A stretch of DNA of 64,000 bases from Perca fluviatilis (GCF_010015445.1 NC_053127.1:30690215-30754214); one strand, 5' to 3'. Positions 39,181-55,612 are shown, counted from the stretch's first letter. Notes: generated by a model not told the origin, from the sequence alone. Translations and numbers: made by a program.

Positions 39181-40289
39181 TCTCTACATAATGAAGTTCG
39201 GAGGTGTTTAGGGCCCAGCACAATAACTTCAGTTTTGTTAGGGTTTAACATCAGAAAATTATAGGTCATCCAGGATTTTATATCCTTAATGCACTCTTGA
39301 AATTTTGCTAGCTGACTGGTTTCGTCTGGTTTGATTGACAAGTATAATTGGGTGTCATCCGCATAACAGTGAAAGTTAATTGAGTGTTTTCTAATAATAT
39401 TGCCTAGAGGAAGCATATATAAGGAGAATAGAATTGGTCCAAGCACTGAGCCTTGAGGAACCCCATGGCTAACTTTAGCGTACTTGGAGGATTTATCATT
39501 AACATTCACAAATTGAGATCGATCAGAGAAATAGGACCTAAACCAACTCAGAGCAATTCCTTTAATGCCAACCAAGTGTTCCAATCTCTGTAACAGGATT
39601 GAATGGTCAATTGTGTCAAATGCAGCACTAAGATCTAGTAAAACAAGAATGGAGACAAGACCTTTGTCTGCAGCAGTTAAAAGGTCGTTAGTAATTTTCA
39701 CCAGTGCCGTCTCTGTGCTATGATTCTTTCTAAATCCTGATTGAAAGTCATCAAATAAACTGTTGCTACGTAGAAAATCACATAACTGATTAGCAACCAC
39801 CTTCTCAAGGATCTTGGATAGAAAAGGAAGGTTAGATATAGGTCTATAGTTTGCTAAGACCTCAGGATCCAGGGTGGGTTTTTTCAGAAGAGGTTTTATC
39901 ACAGCTACTTTAAATGACTGTGGTACATAACCTGTTAATAGAGACATATTGATCATATCTAGTAATGAGGTGTTAACCACAGGTAATGCTTCTTTGAGTA
40001 GTCTCGCTGGGATGGGGTCCAAGAGACAGGTAGATGGCTTAGCTGAGGATATCTTTAACAATAATTGTTGAAGATCTATAGGATAAAAGCAGTCTAAGTA
40101 AATGTCGAGACTAGTCTTTATTTCTACGACTCTACGTTTCATGGTAAAGAAACCGTAGAAGTTGAGTGTAAAAGGTGATGAATTTTATCTCTAATTGTTG
40201 TAATTTTATCATTGAAGAAGCTCATGAAGTCATCACTACTCATAGCTAGAGGAATAGATGGCTCAGTAGAGCGTGGCTATCTGTCAGTC
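39181..40289 (-). mobile_element. L2-like LINE reverse transcriptase segment, inverted, intact frame
   Basis: A 333-codon open frame (39141-40142) carries AFDTIDHSILLQRLEHL, HGVPQGSVLGPILF and FHCYADDTQLYL, the A, B and C motifs of a non-LTR reverse transcriptase. It ends at the same breakpoint, GTAGAGA, as the plus-strand segment at 35384-37086. The intact frame suggests recent activity of the source family. This segment alone is not a full element. Confidence 0.85.
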
Positions 40290-41747
40290 TCGCGGAGATA
40301 TAGCTACTCTGGATGGTGTCGCCTGGCCGCCAGCACCACTGTTAGAAATTTAGGAGTTATCTTTGATCAGGATATATCCTTTAATGCCAATCTAAAACAA
40401 ACCTCAAGAACAGCCTTTTTTCATCTTCGTAACATTGCCAAAATTAGGAATATCCTGTCTCAAAACGACGCTGAATAACTAGTCCATGCATTTGTTACTT
40501 CCAGGCTGGACTATTGTAATTCCCTACTGTCAGGTTGCTCAAATAAGTCTCTTAAGACTCTCCAGCTGATCCAGAATGCTGCAGCGCGTGTTCTCACAAG
40601 AACTAAGAAAAGAGATCATATTTCTCCTGTATTAGCTTCTCTGCATTGGCTTCCTGTTGAATCCAGGATTGAGTTTAAAGTCCTTCTCTTGACCTACAAA
40701 GCTCTAAATGGTCTAGCACCATCATATCTAGAAGAGCTCCTAATACCCTATTGTCCTACTAGAGCACTGCGCTCCCAGAATGCAGAGTTACTGGTGGTAC
40801 CTAGAGTCTCTAAAAGTAGAATGGGGGCCGGAGCCTTCAGTTATCAGGCTCCTCTCCTATGGAACCAGCTCCCGATCTGGGTTCGGGGGCAGAAACTGTC
40901 ACCTCATTCAAGAATGAACTTAAAACTCTCCTATTTGATAAAGCTTATAGTTAGGGAGTGAGGAGTTGCAGTGTTCACCTAACTGGCCCAACTGCTTCTC
41001 TTCATAATTGTTAGATTAATAATACATAACAAAGTAGAGGGAGGCAGGCCAGCAAAGCCAGATCCGGCAGGGGGAGAGTTCTAAGCCCGAAAAAGCTACC
41101 TCTCCTTATGACCTGTCTCTCTTAGTTACCTGTTATAGTTACGCTGTTATAGTCCTAGACTGCCGGGGGACTTCCTTCCTTTGACACACTGAGCTGCTCT
41201 CTCCTCTCCCTTTCTATTACTGTTACTATTACTATTACTATTACTATTTGTGTGCAGCCCGTCCCAGAAATGCTTGTTACTAATCCTAGCTTCTGGGGAG
41301 TTTACTCCCCGGAGTCCTTATGCTTTTTTTTCCCCCAGCGTATTTCCTTGGAGAACGTTGGCACCAAGACCCTGGTTGCAGCTGTCGCCGTGGTCCTGCT
41401 GCACTCCCTGCTGAGCTCAGCGATGCCCTGCAATGTCATGCTGCGTCCTGCTGAACCCTGCAGCTTCCCGCTACATCCAGTCACTGTTCCATTATTAATG
41501 TGACTACTATCGCCACTGTTCATCACACCCCCAACCGGCTCGTCAGACACCGCCTACCAAGAGCCTGGGTCTGTCCGAGGTTTCTTCCCAAGAGGGAGTT
41601 TTTCCTCGCCACTGTCGCACTGCTTGCTCTTGAGGGAATTACTGGAATTGTTGGAATTGTTGGGGCTTTGTAAACTATCTGTAAAGTGTCTCGAGATAAC
41701 TTATGTTATGATTTGATACTATAAATAAAATTGAATTGAATTGAATT
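40290..41747 (+). mobile_element. L2-like LINE 3' segment (right arm of hairpin)
   Basis: From GATATAGCTACTCTGG through the C-terminal ORF and 3' UTR to the TTGAATTGAATT tail. It mirrors 37087-38556. One in-frame stop (NDAE then TAA near 40476) breaks the ORF. The flank at 41745 resumes the unit sequence seen uninterrupted in unit 3 near 56330. Confidence 0.85.
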
Positions 41748-42269
41748 AAATCCCTGTCAGAAAGGCAAACCACATCAAAACATGTAAGTCTTAAAACCAT
41801 AACACAGGGTCTCAATTTACACACCTACCTAAAAGATCACAGACACGGTCCAATGTGGCAACTGACAGGGACAGAACACCAAAGAGGTAGCCATGATGGC
41901 ACAGGTGCCTTAAATAAACTCAGCTAATGCGGGGGGTTTGGTCTGGGTGGAGTTAATTTGATACTAGGGAGGTGTGAACACCTGAAGTTCTGCACACAAG
42001 CCAGCCCCACTACACGAGACTAATAGGAAAATGACCCTACTTCTCACGTTATTTAATACAAACACTAACACTAACAACAATACCAAAACATTTTTATAAT
42101 GAGCTTATGGTCTCAATCGCTAGTTTCAAGTTTTGGCACTGTGTACAAAAAAGTAGCTGTGAACTTGTTTTGGGTGTTGTCCGTGTTTTCATCTTAAACT
42201 TTGACCCTCTCACTGTGTGTTTACACTTCATCAAAGTTAATTGGAATATTTTGGTCGCCTAAAAATGTC

Positions 42270-42720
42270 TAATTCAGTGTCGCTGGTGTTAGCTGAGAAC
42301 TTAAGGGAAAGTCTGCCAATTATCTGTTAAATACCGTACATGCAGATGGATGGCGCCAGTACCTGGTGGTCTGTTTACCCACCAGTAAAAGCTCCACCAG
42401 ATGACTCTCGTCAGAAGTGTTAAAAATCAGCAACTTTCCCTCTGTACCGTTTAGCTTAGTGCAGCGCCAATGCACCCATAAACAAAACTAGCATGGCTGC
42501 GTCACTAGCATGGCTGCGTCATCCTCCCAAGCGCTACCCTTTGTCCAAAAATCGTCACATCCAGATCCAAGAAACAAGATGGCGGTGGCCAAATGCCAAA
42601 CTCGAGGCTTCAAAACGGAAGTCCACAAACCAATGGTTGACATTACAGCTTTAACGTCCACTGCTATATCCACAGTCTATAACACAGTAGATATCAAAAT
42701 CCACAGAAGATGAAGCCCAC
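42270..42720. repeat. Fish interspersed repeat at the end of unit 2
   Basis: Contains the fish-wide string around 'aagatggcg..ggccaaatgccaaactcgaggcttcaaaac' and 'gtccacaaaccaatgg'. The same is at 56850-57290. The apparent 67-codon frame at 42510-42713 is part of this repeat. Unit 2 has a 17 bp local tandem copy (ACTAGCATGGCTGCGTC) that unit 3 lacks. Confidence 0.55.
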
Positions 42721-43500
42721 TGACTTTCAGTAGAGGTTAAGAGGCGAACTCCATTGGGTCGGCGAAGCTCTTTCGCTGCTATTTCTGGAATAGAAAAGGG
42801 CCTCGCGCATTAATAACGGATTTGTAAATTATGCCAATCCTATTTACGAGAGGGGATTAATCTCTATCAAACAGCTAGTAACCAACAGCCGTGGCAGTCA
42901 TTTAATCTAAAAGTTTTCTCTCCTTTTCTTAACCTGCTTGTAGACATAGTGACATTGTGGTAATATGTTTTGCAATCAATGCAACTACCTTGTTAAATCA
43001 GTCCTGCTTTATCCACAGCCAGGATTATGTTGTAAAAAATCTGTGAAAAAACATGAATAAGGTTTTAGAAACGTGTAAAAATGTGTATCATATGCGTAGA
43101 AAAGAGGTAAGTTTCTAATATGTGAAAACGTACTTTGCAATAAACTTTATTCTGATTAATTTTCATTTCAGAGAAAGAAAAAAAGTCAAAAGAAGCTATA
43201 AACAGATCAAAATAGGTTAATGAATGTAGCGTATACAATGAAGCTCAGCGTAAGTTCTTTCAGGAAGATTGATCAGCTGTTTTCTAGGCATTCACTTTTC
43301 AAATAAACCAATCAGATTCAGCCATGTTTTTCGCAAGCCAATCACAGCATGACATCCCTGCTTTAAATATGTTCTCTCCCCTGCGGTTGTCAGCTGTCAT
43401 TTCAGGAATAGAGTGTGACCCACCTCCTCCCCTTCAACCCCCAGTCTTCTTCACCCGTGATACCCAGGCTTTTCGGTTTATATGTTTATATATTGTTGCC

Positions 43501-43546
43501 CCCAACGGTGCCTTCCAGGCAGCGCTGCCTGGAAGGCACCGTTGGG
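43501..43546. repeat. Perfect 46 bp palindrome inside the unit 3 MITE
   Basis: Arms CCCAACGGTGCCTTCCAGG... and ...CCTGGAAGGCACCGTTGGG meet at AGC|GCT (43523/43524) with no spacer and no mismatch over 23 bp per arm. The unit 2 and unit 4 versions have mismatches at the centre and in one arm. A degenerate TTAGGG array follows at 43561-43597. Confidence 0.9.
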
Positions 43547-44888
43547 AGGCACTTTTTATGGTTAGGGTTAGGATTAAGGTTAAGGTTAGGGTTAGGTGCC
43601 TTGAAGGCAGCGGTCGCAGCGCTGCCTGGAAGGAGCAGTTGGGGGCAAAAAACACCATCGAGCGGCTTTTCGTCCAGCTGACCACACCCCTTGGCACCTT
43701 CGGTGTAGTCTTTGTGCTCCTTCATCACCACCACCAGTGTCTAGACTCCATCGGGGGATACGTTTGGGTTTCTCTACCCCTTTAAAACCTATATTAGGCG
43801 ATGGAGTCTAATCCTCAAAGACTTTATACATTTCATATTGTGTTATGTAGCTTAAAAATAAATCTTTGCATATCTGCTACGAAGTCTCTCCTGATTGAAA
43901 TGAAATTATCACAAATACCTGTAGCTTGTATTTTATACCTGTCCTATTATATTTTAGCTTGTTTTTAATTTTCTATTCTCTGGGCTCATTAATTATTGAA
44001 TTGTAGCTATTTAAATGTCCATTTAAATGTTAAATGTGTTTCTTTTGCTCAATTTTGTTGTTGTTGTTGATGTTTTAGGGTAGTAAGTCTTTTCAGGAAC
44101 AAACTAATAGACAAACCATAATTGTTGATACATTTCTTAGTCAGTTTTTTTCAAAAGGCTATTTACCAGCATTAAATGACAGTTTATATATATATATTTT
44201 TTACAAGCACATTTGATCTATTCCAGGTTATGTAATTTTTTTAAATATGCACTGAGTAAACATTTAGTTAAACTTATCTATTAAAAACCTGCCTTATCAG
44301 AACCTGCTGCATATATGCCTAAATAAATGTCCTCATTTACCACTTGACAGCCACTAAAAAGAAACTGATTCAACTCTAACATTTTCAAACTTTTAAAGAT
44401 ACCGTTATAACGTTGTGCCACTTGAGGCCGCCAAGTGTAAAGTCATCTAGAATATTTGATATCATGCCAATGTCATGAAATGCTGCCAAGAAAGAGTTAT
44501 TAGAACAAGATGTTTCATAGATTTAACAACAGTAGAAATTGCAGAATACACTTCGACTACAGTTTTTTCTGTAACATTTTTCTATGAATGCAGTCCATTT
44601 AATACTTCAGTTAAAGTAAGAACTTTGGAAGAAAACTAATTAGGTCAATTAAAAATGAATGAGACAAGAGTGCTGACTGAGTAATCATGGCTAATCTTTA
44701 AGAATGTATTTCTTTTGTTTTGGCTGAGACATGCGTTGACGTACCTCCCTCAGGACGTGGTGTATTCTGATTGGCAACATCAGCTTCACTATGTAGGTGA
44801 ATGCCTCTTGGAACTTGTTTTTGGCACACACCACTCACAAACATCATCATACTGGTGAATAACCCACTCCCTAGGCCATCGGATTGGA

Positions 44889-45144
44889 TTACAGATGCAA
44901 TGTTTTTACTAAAGCTCCTTCCAGGGCTGTGATCAGACCAACCTGTGCCAGGCTGAGCACTTTAAGACCCTTTTCTCCCAGACTAAGATCAGTATATTTC
45001 TTGTCTCTCAGAAATGTGTAACGTGCATCCTCAGGGTAAGCTGAAGTCAAGATGTTACACTGATAGACTGGATCAACAGTACAATTCCAAGATAATTGCC
45101 TGACATTCGTTCTCTGTGTGATACCATTCTCACACTCTGTTCGT
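44889..45144 (-). other. Unrecognised open-frame block (unit 3 instance)
   Basis: Same minus-strand frame as at 25524-25779, with Gln for Lys near its start. It ends at TAA 44889-44891. Function unknown. Confidence 0.25.
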
Positions 45145-45730
45145 TTCGGGAAACAACAAAAAACTTAGAAATGGCAAGTTTTAAGGAAAATTTGGATGTT
45201 GTAATAAGGCAGGCCTGCTTGGTTCTTTCGGTGAATGATTGTAAAGATTTAAGAAGAATATGTTTACGGCATTTACTCTCTAACTTGGACGTTTTGGGAC
45301 AGACTGGTGGGGATGGCTATGAATAAAATATACATGGCGATACACTGGCTAATTTAAATAGCTCACGTTACTGTATTGGTGAACAGTTAACTTCATTTAA
45401 TATTGTATGTGGCGTTTTCTTTTGCGGGGTGCAAATGTTCTACCTAAAAAAGTTTCTTCCCGAGAATATTTAGCAGAGTCACTGTTGCTGCGTCTGGAGC
45501 AGGACGATTGTGATTGGTTTAAAGAAATGTAAACAACCTAAAGCGTTTTTATTCTCCTATCCCAGAATGTACATGTGATATAGCCAGACCTTACTCCACA
45601 GCGCTGTGTCTGGCAATGCGAGACAATTCCACACACAACAGGGACCATCCATGCTAAAGTTCCCTCCAGCTTTACTTCCTATGTACCCCGCCAAGTACAC
45701 AAGCAAGTAGCCGTCATAGTTGACTTAATA

Positions 45731-45953
45731 TCAGACTGAGCAGGTCCAGGTCACACTGTCGAAGGACACATGGGGTCTCAGGGGGATGTGCAGCACAGCA
45801 TCACTGTCCTGGATGAAAAAAAAGTATACATTTTGTTCAACTAAGCTAAACTTGTTCCTTTTTTTATCAGGTGTGCTGGCTCTGTCACCTTAAATTCAGG
45901 ATAGTTGGTCTCCTCTATACTTGGAGGGGTGAAGGAGCAGTCCATTGGCTCAT
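45731..45953 (-). CDS. Unrecognised two-exon 3' gene end (unit 3)
   Basis: Exons 45889-45953 and 45731-45808 with the same GT-AG intron, phase and stop as at 26362-26584. One residue differs (HIPL for HTPL). Function unknown. Confidence 0.3.
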
Positions 45954-47365
45954 CTTGATGGGTAATGGAAAACATGCATTTTTATTATGAGATAATTTAT
46001 TGTAATACACATACAGTTATTTTCTGAGGCTCCGGCCCTTGAAGCCCTGTATCTTTTTTCAGCTTTCTCCTCAGTCTCTCTGATGCTGTTTACTTCAAAT
46101 TCCTACCCTGTCTACTGTACATTATTAAATAGTAACATCAATTGTTGCCTCTCTTTAGGTGGCAGTAATAAAAAGGAGTCATCCTCAACATTTGCTGTGT
46201 TCTGGTTTCAGAATGCTAAAGAGAGTTGGAGAACAATTAGATACAAAAGAGGATGTAGGCTCTACAGGATTATTCTTTTTCTTGGCAACTATCACATTCT
46301 TTCCCAAATGATGAACAGATTTTTGCGCATTGTATCATGTCAAACGGCTTGAAAAATAGAGCACATACAGTAGATGCCGTAAATGGGGCATTCCCGCCAT
46401 ACCCCCCCAGGTTTGGACTGAGCCCCGAATGTTTACAATGTCTGGCTCTGCCCCTGCTCGAACCTCCTACTTTACCCCAGTGGAAATATAAATCTTAATA
46501 AAAGTGTATGAGGAATATGAAGATGTATTTACAGAGCAATTCTGGGGATTATGAGGAAGAGGGGACATCCTCTTCCACAGCCCAACTTGGCTTTGTAAGA
46601 TGTTCAGCATTGGCCCATGACTTTCCTATAGCTCCCTTTGAAGCAACTGTACAACGCGTACTTAGAGAAAAAGATTAAAAAAGCCAATCTAAAAATGGAC
46701 CACATAAGGTTGCAGATGAAATACTGCACAGAAATGTATATTACTGCATTTCTTTCAGATTTCTAGTGATAAATTAAATGGTGGTGTGGTTGAGAAGTTG
46801 CAAAAGCAATATCATGGCAAACAGGATTGATCTGCATGCAAAATAAGAACAAAACATACTTAAAAATGTATTAAAAAAACCTTTATTTGCCAATTCATGG
46901 TGGCAATTTCTTTTCACTTTGTCCTATTTGTTTTTTTGAGTACAATCAAACAATCATGTTTTATTCCAGTGACGTACAAATCTGTGTATACATGTGCAAT
47001 GTTAATATTTGAAAACACATTTACGTAACATGCTCCAAAGTTCCACACTTAAACTACAATAAACACAAAAATAAAACAAAAACAACAGCATTAATTAAAT
47101 TAGGTCTATGAAATAAATATACTTAGATAAAATAAAGTTAAATTAAATTAAATTAAAAAAGCAATCGCTGACATCACAAAAATACCATTTTAAAAAACAT
47201 AATTTGCTGTTCTCAGGAAGGGCATATGTCCAGTATGAACCCATACGTGTGTAAAAATACAATTCTATATTATAAGATATATTATTGCATAGACATGGAC
47301 ACTAACTCTGTTTCCTTCATTCTCATTCAGAGTGGCTAAATAAACAGCTTGGCCAGTAAACTGCT

Positions 47366-50394
<3,029 letters not shown>

Positions 50395-50441
50395 GCTTCC
50401 TCCTTGAATGCCACTTGTGTTTCTGTGCTGGAAGTCAGCTG

Positions 50442-50448
50442 TTATATA
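50442..50448 (-). promoter_or_regulatory. TATA box of mmp13-like copy 3
   Basis: TATATAA on the minus strand, 48 bp upstream of the ATG. Confidence 0.75.
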
Positions 50449-50507
50449 GGCTGAGGAGTGGACATATTTTGGAGTAGGTGTGTTGAGCAACTACCTTCCT
50501 GTGTGAG

Positions 50508-50514
50508 TGACTCA
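50508..50514 (-). promoter_or_regulatory. Single AP-1 site of mmp13-like copy 3
   Basis: TGACTCA on the minus strand, with the same single-site layout and spacing as copy 2. Confidence 0.65.
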
Positions 50515-50960
50515 AGAAGTTTTCCATGTAAAGATGACAGGAGAAGATTGCTTTGATATCTCAGCCACCCCACTAAAAAAATCCCCAAATCAAGACTTCA
50601 TTTATGATGACACAACGTGATGCCCATATCGAAACAACCGATTTTAAAATCAAATATTTTAGGTACAAACTGCATAAATAATTAAAAAAATAATTTAATA
50701 TAGTCTCCGGGCAGTTTAACAGGAGGAGCTGGCCAAGATACCACGTTTGCTGATTTTATTGTGTGTTGGTAAAGCTTATATTTTGAGTGATATTCTAGGT
50801 CTTTAATCACAAACTTCTTCTTTAACCCTCGGGATAGCGTTGCTGCTGAAAAGACAGTGACGTGCTTTGTGAGAAAACACAAACAAGCTGCATCATTTCA
50901 TGAACAAAGACAATGTGATGGAGTATTTGTATATGCCAAAGATTGCTTATTATGATGTCT

Positions 50961-51171
50961 GATATTACATGTCATTTAGCTGATGCTTTTCTCCAAAGCA
51001 ACTTACAATTGCTATATCCGCTATATATGTCAGAGGTTGCACGCCTCTGGAGCAACTGGGGTTAAGTGTCTTGCTCAGGGACACATTGGTTGATGTATCG
51101 CAGTGGGAATTGAACCCAGATCTCCCACTCCAAAGGCATGTGTCATATCCACTGCGCCATCACCCCTGCAG
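50961..51171 (-). repeat. tRNA-derived SINE in the copy 3 upstream flank
   Basis: Same insertion as 31571-31771, with an additional CGCTATAT-like duplication near 51018. Confidence 0.75.
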
Positions 51172-52002
51172 CAATAAGGTTAATAGCTGAGCGTCAATAT
51201 GTATAACTATAGATAGATCACAGATTTTATAATTACATTAAGGTCAATTTGTTCTGTGACATACGTACGGGGGCTGTACACGTGCCAAAGAACCTAACTG
51301 TTTTACAAGTGAGAGAAGTTTCCTTATGTCAACTAAATTATTATTTTTTTATAACATCTGTAAAATCAATTTTAATAATAGTTATGCATGTATTTATGTA
51401 AGAGTTGTACATTATTGTTGGGTGGAAAACTACATTGCAGTTGTTTCCTAAGGCTGGACACTGGGAGCAGCAGTACCGTCTTCTTGGTTGTGCAACTTAT
51501 GTCTCCAGGTAATCGACACAGTAAACGGATTAAAAAAAGGATGAAAGCGTTGCAATAGATAAGCAAAATCGAAGGCATTTTAAATATATTGTCGCTGTCG
51601 GGTGAAAACCTTGAATGTCCAAAACCGTTTTCAGGAAATGAAGAAAAAAAAAGGCCAATTTAACATTTCAATGAGCCATTTCCCTTAGACGGAAGTCAGA
51701 CGAAATCTCCTCATCACGGTTTATTTGGAAAACCCACATACAGACTAAACGGTGACCAACAACATTGATTCATGATTTTTTTTTAAACAACCAAATATGG
51801 AGATACAAGGTTTCTGCCTCACAATATACATTTATAATTTTTAATGCTGCAAAATGTAAATCTTAATGTGACCAATTGATGTCTGCGCTGCATATTTAAA
51901 AAAAAAAACATTGTAAAATCTACTTCTCTGTTTCAAAAGTGGATTATTTAATTGTCAGTGTGACATGAGTATCTATTTCAGGGATTATCATTAAATTCCT
52001 AT

Positions 52003-53536
52003 TATTCAATTCAATTTTATTTATTTATAGTATCAAATCATAACATAAGTTATCTCGAGACACTTTACAGATAGAGTAGGTCTAGACCACACTCTATAAT
52101 TTACAAAGCCCCAACAATTCCAACAGTTCCAGTAATTCCCTCAAGAGCAAGCAGTGCGACAGTGGCGAGGAAAAACTCCCTCTTGGGAAGAAACCCGGAC
52201 AGACCCAGGCTCTTGGTGCGGTTGTCTGACGAGCGGTTGGGGTGTGATGAAACAGTGGAGATAGTAGTCACATTAATAATGGAACAGTGACTGGATGTAG
52301 CGGGAAGCTGCAGGGTTCAGCAGGACGAGCATGACATTGCAGGGCATCGCTGAGCTCAGCAGGGGAGTGCAGCAGGACCACGGCGACAGCTGCGACCAGG
52401 ATCTTGGTGCCAACGTTCTCCAAGGAAATACGCTGGGGGAAAAAAGCATAAGGACTCGGGGGGAAACAAAACTCCCCAGAAGCTAGGATTAGTAAACTTT
52501 AGTAACTTAGTAATTTCTGGGACGGGCTGCACAAAAATAGTAATAGTAATAGTAATAGTAACAGTAATAGAAAGGGAGAGGAGAGAGCAGCTCAGTGTGT
52601 CAAAGGAAGGAAGTCCCCGGCAAGTCTAGAACTATAACAGCGTAACTATAACAGGTAACTAAGAGAGACAGGTCATAAGGAGAGGTAGGTTTTTCGGGCT
52701 TAGAACTCTCCCCTGCCAGATCTGGCTCGCTGGCCTGCCTCCTTCTACTTTGTTATGTATTATTAATCTAACAATTATGAAGAGAAGCAGTTGGGCCAGT
52801 TAGGTGGACACTGCCCCTCACTCCCCTAACTATAAGCTTTATCAAATAGGAGAGTTTTAAGTTCATTCTTGAATGAGGTGACAGTTTCTGCCCCCAACCC
52901 AGATCGGAGCTGGTTCCATAGGAGAGGAGCCTGATAACGCGACCGAAGGCTCTAGCTCCCATTCTACTTTTAGAGACTCTAGGTACCCCCCGTAACTCTG
53001 CATTCTGGGAGCGCCAGTGTTCTAGTGGGACAATAGGGTATTAGGAGCTCTTCTAGATATGATAGTGCTAGACCATTTAGAGCTTTGTAGGTCAAGAGAA
53101 GGACTTTAAACTCAATCCTGGATTCAACAGGAAGCCAATGCAGAGAAGCTAATACAGGAGAAATATGATCTCTTTTCTTAGTTCTTGTGAGAACACGCGC
53201 TGCAGCATTCTGGATCAGCTGGAGAGTCTTAAGAGACTTATTTGAGCAACCTGACAGTAGGGAATTACAATAGTCCAGCCTGGAAGTAACAAATGCATGG
53301 ACTAGTTTTTCAGCGTCGTTTTGAGACAGGATATTCCTAATTTTGGCAATGTTACGAAGATGAAAAAAGGCTGTTCTTGAGGTTTGTTTTAGATTGGCAT
53401 TAAAGGATATATCCTGATCAAAGATAACTCCTAAATTTCTAACAGTGGTGCTGGAGGCCAGGGCAACACCATCCAGAGTAGCTATATCTTTAGATAATGA
53501 AGTTCGGAGGTGTTTAGGGCCCAGCACAATAACTTC
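52003..53536 (-). mobile_element. 5'-truncated L2-like LINE, private to unit 3
   Basis: Inserted between CCTATT and ATTACACTG of a site that is uninterrupted in unit 2 (near 32600); the target duplication is at most a few bases (ATT). It runs from the tail (52005) through the 3' UTR to the ORF end (VIVLGPKHLRTSL, SKDIATLDG). A 199-codon open frame spans 52979-53578. It supplies the uninterrupted sequence (CTTCATTATCTAAAGATATA) that shows where the unit 2 mosaic was broken. Confidence 0.88.
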
Positions 53537-53887
53537 ATTACACTGTATTACATGCTTTAAGTTATCACTTTTTACCATCCTCTATTATTCAGTGAACAGG
53601 ATATTATTAGTCATGTCATTACTGAAGGATTTATATCACACTCCCACACAAACAGGATTCTCTGGCCACTTGGCAGCATTATCTGAGATAAATTACCATA
53701 TTTGGTTCCAAACAGCATATACCACAAACCTACACTGGAATTGTATTTCAAAGTACGGAAAACATGTTTTATTGTAATTATTTCTGAATATACATTGACC
53801 TAATTCATGAATTACATTTACAAACTCACATAAGGTTAAGTCAGCCTTCATGAAATGTGTGATGTACCGGAAAAAGTAAGGCGTTCA

Positions 53888-54140
53888 ACTGTTCGTGTTA
53901 CAGCCAGCAACCAAAAGTCATGTCATGCTATCAAGTATAACAGGAACAACAAATTCACTGGTTTTGTCTTGGGTAAGAAAACTTTATGTACATGAATCAC
54001 CCCTGCCGTTTCCTGAGGTATGTTTGCAGCTGTTGGTGGTACTGTAAAACTGTTGAATCCCAAACCCGTCAGAGACACTTCCTCCCACTTTTTAAAAGTA
54101 AAATCAAAAATTTTAAAGACCGCTCCATTCAATATTTTAT
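53888..54140. other. Block identical in three mmp13-like upstream flanks (instance 3)
   Basis: Third instance of the 250 bp block described at 20938-21188. Confidence 0.5.
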
Positions 54141-55612
54141 TGGTGTGAATGTCTGTTTCTTGGTCAGTGGTTCCACCACTCGATCCAGACTTAAATATCT
54201 CTACAACTATTGGATTGGTTTGCCATTACATTTGGTAGATCTACATGGTCCCCTCAGGATGCATTGAAATTACTTTGTAGATTCTTTCTAGTGGAATGTC
54301 TGTAACTACTGGATGGATTGCCATAAAATGTTATATAGATCTAGACGAAAAAATAATGGACGGAGCTTCCTGGTCTGAAAAGTGAAGCCAAGGCAGTAGT
54401 GCCTTAAACCTGTATAATACTTAATTTCCTGCAGGCGACTCTACTGGTTGAAAAACCTAGGTGGCTTGTATAGAAGTCTATAGGAAAATAGTCTATAAGC
54501 ATAAAATTCCACTTCCGGGCTTGCTCTCGTTCTGCCGGAAATACCGCTGGATGTTTCTTTGAGGCATTTTGCAGCGGCACAGTGGCTCCGCTTGGCGTTT
54601 AGCACCGCCTAAGACGATTGTGATTGGTTTAAAGAAATGCCAAAAAACCAGAGCATGTTTTTCTCCCATCCCAGAATGTTGTGTAGATTAGCCAGACCCT
54701 TAACCAGAAGGTCTGGCAATGAGTGTGTCAAGGGCGGTGGCTCTACAGGAGTAACCGCCACCAGAATCTAACTATCAGAGAACGCCACCTGGGGACTTTC
54801 AACCAAATATGCTTTACTTCTACTTTAACTATAACACCCTGTTACACAAAAGCTACACAGGTTTGTTGACTGAAGCAAGACAGAAGCGGTTCCAAAAAGA
54901 AATATTTATTGAAAATTTAATAATTTAAGACTGGAAGTGCCTGAAAATAGGGTGGTTGGAAATATAAATTAATCAAATTAGGATCATCAAAGTTATGTAG
55001 AAGATATAGAAATAGTTCATTACCATGTTGACAATTTAAAAGGGTAAATTCTTTTTTTAAACAACTCCCAGACACTTAAGGGGAAGTGGGCAGAGGCCAG
55101 CTGTGGATAGGCAATCTAACTCCGGGTGTGTTCCAGGGGTGCATCAACTTACTCACGACATGTGCTCACTACAGTCGATAAGTCACTGCAAACCGGTTCA
55201 CTGCAAGTCGTGTCACCGGAAAAAATGTCCCAGTGCCATCATCACTCAAACTGTGCAGGGAACCACACTAGCGTGCGGGCCCCGCCTCCACCACAAGCTG
55301 GCTACTAGCTCCACTGAAAATGAACCCACAAAATCAAAGATATGCACGCAACAGTTGGTCATATCTAAAATACAAGCAGACCAAACAGGGAGAGTGCGGC
55401 CTGGTGGCACTTTTAACCAAGTCGTAATAAATTAATTGAAATACTAAGAAACTAAACCAAGGCAAAACAGCAGAAAAAGTCAGAAAACATTTCCATGTTA
55501 AAAACCAGTTTAATAACATTTACTTTCAGTAGTCATCATCATGGTTATTCCTACCTTACACCATGAGCTCAGTAGAACAAGAAACATATCACACCACTCC
55601 AGGCAGGGGAAC

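Noticed and set aside
42510..42713. 67-codon frame starting MAASSSQALPF (also at 57079-57282)
   Set aside because: It lies in a fish-wide interspersed repeat; conservation between units reflects recent duplication, not coding.
46517..46678. 53-codon plus-strand frame starting MKMYLQSNSGDYEEEG
   Set aside because: Protein-like composition but short, alone and without family match; sharing between units is not independent evidence.
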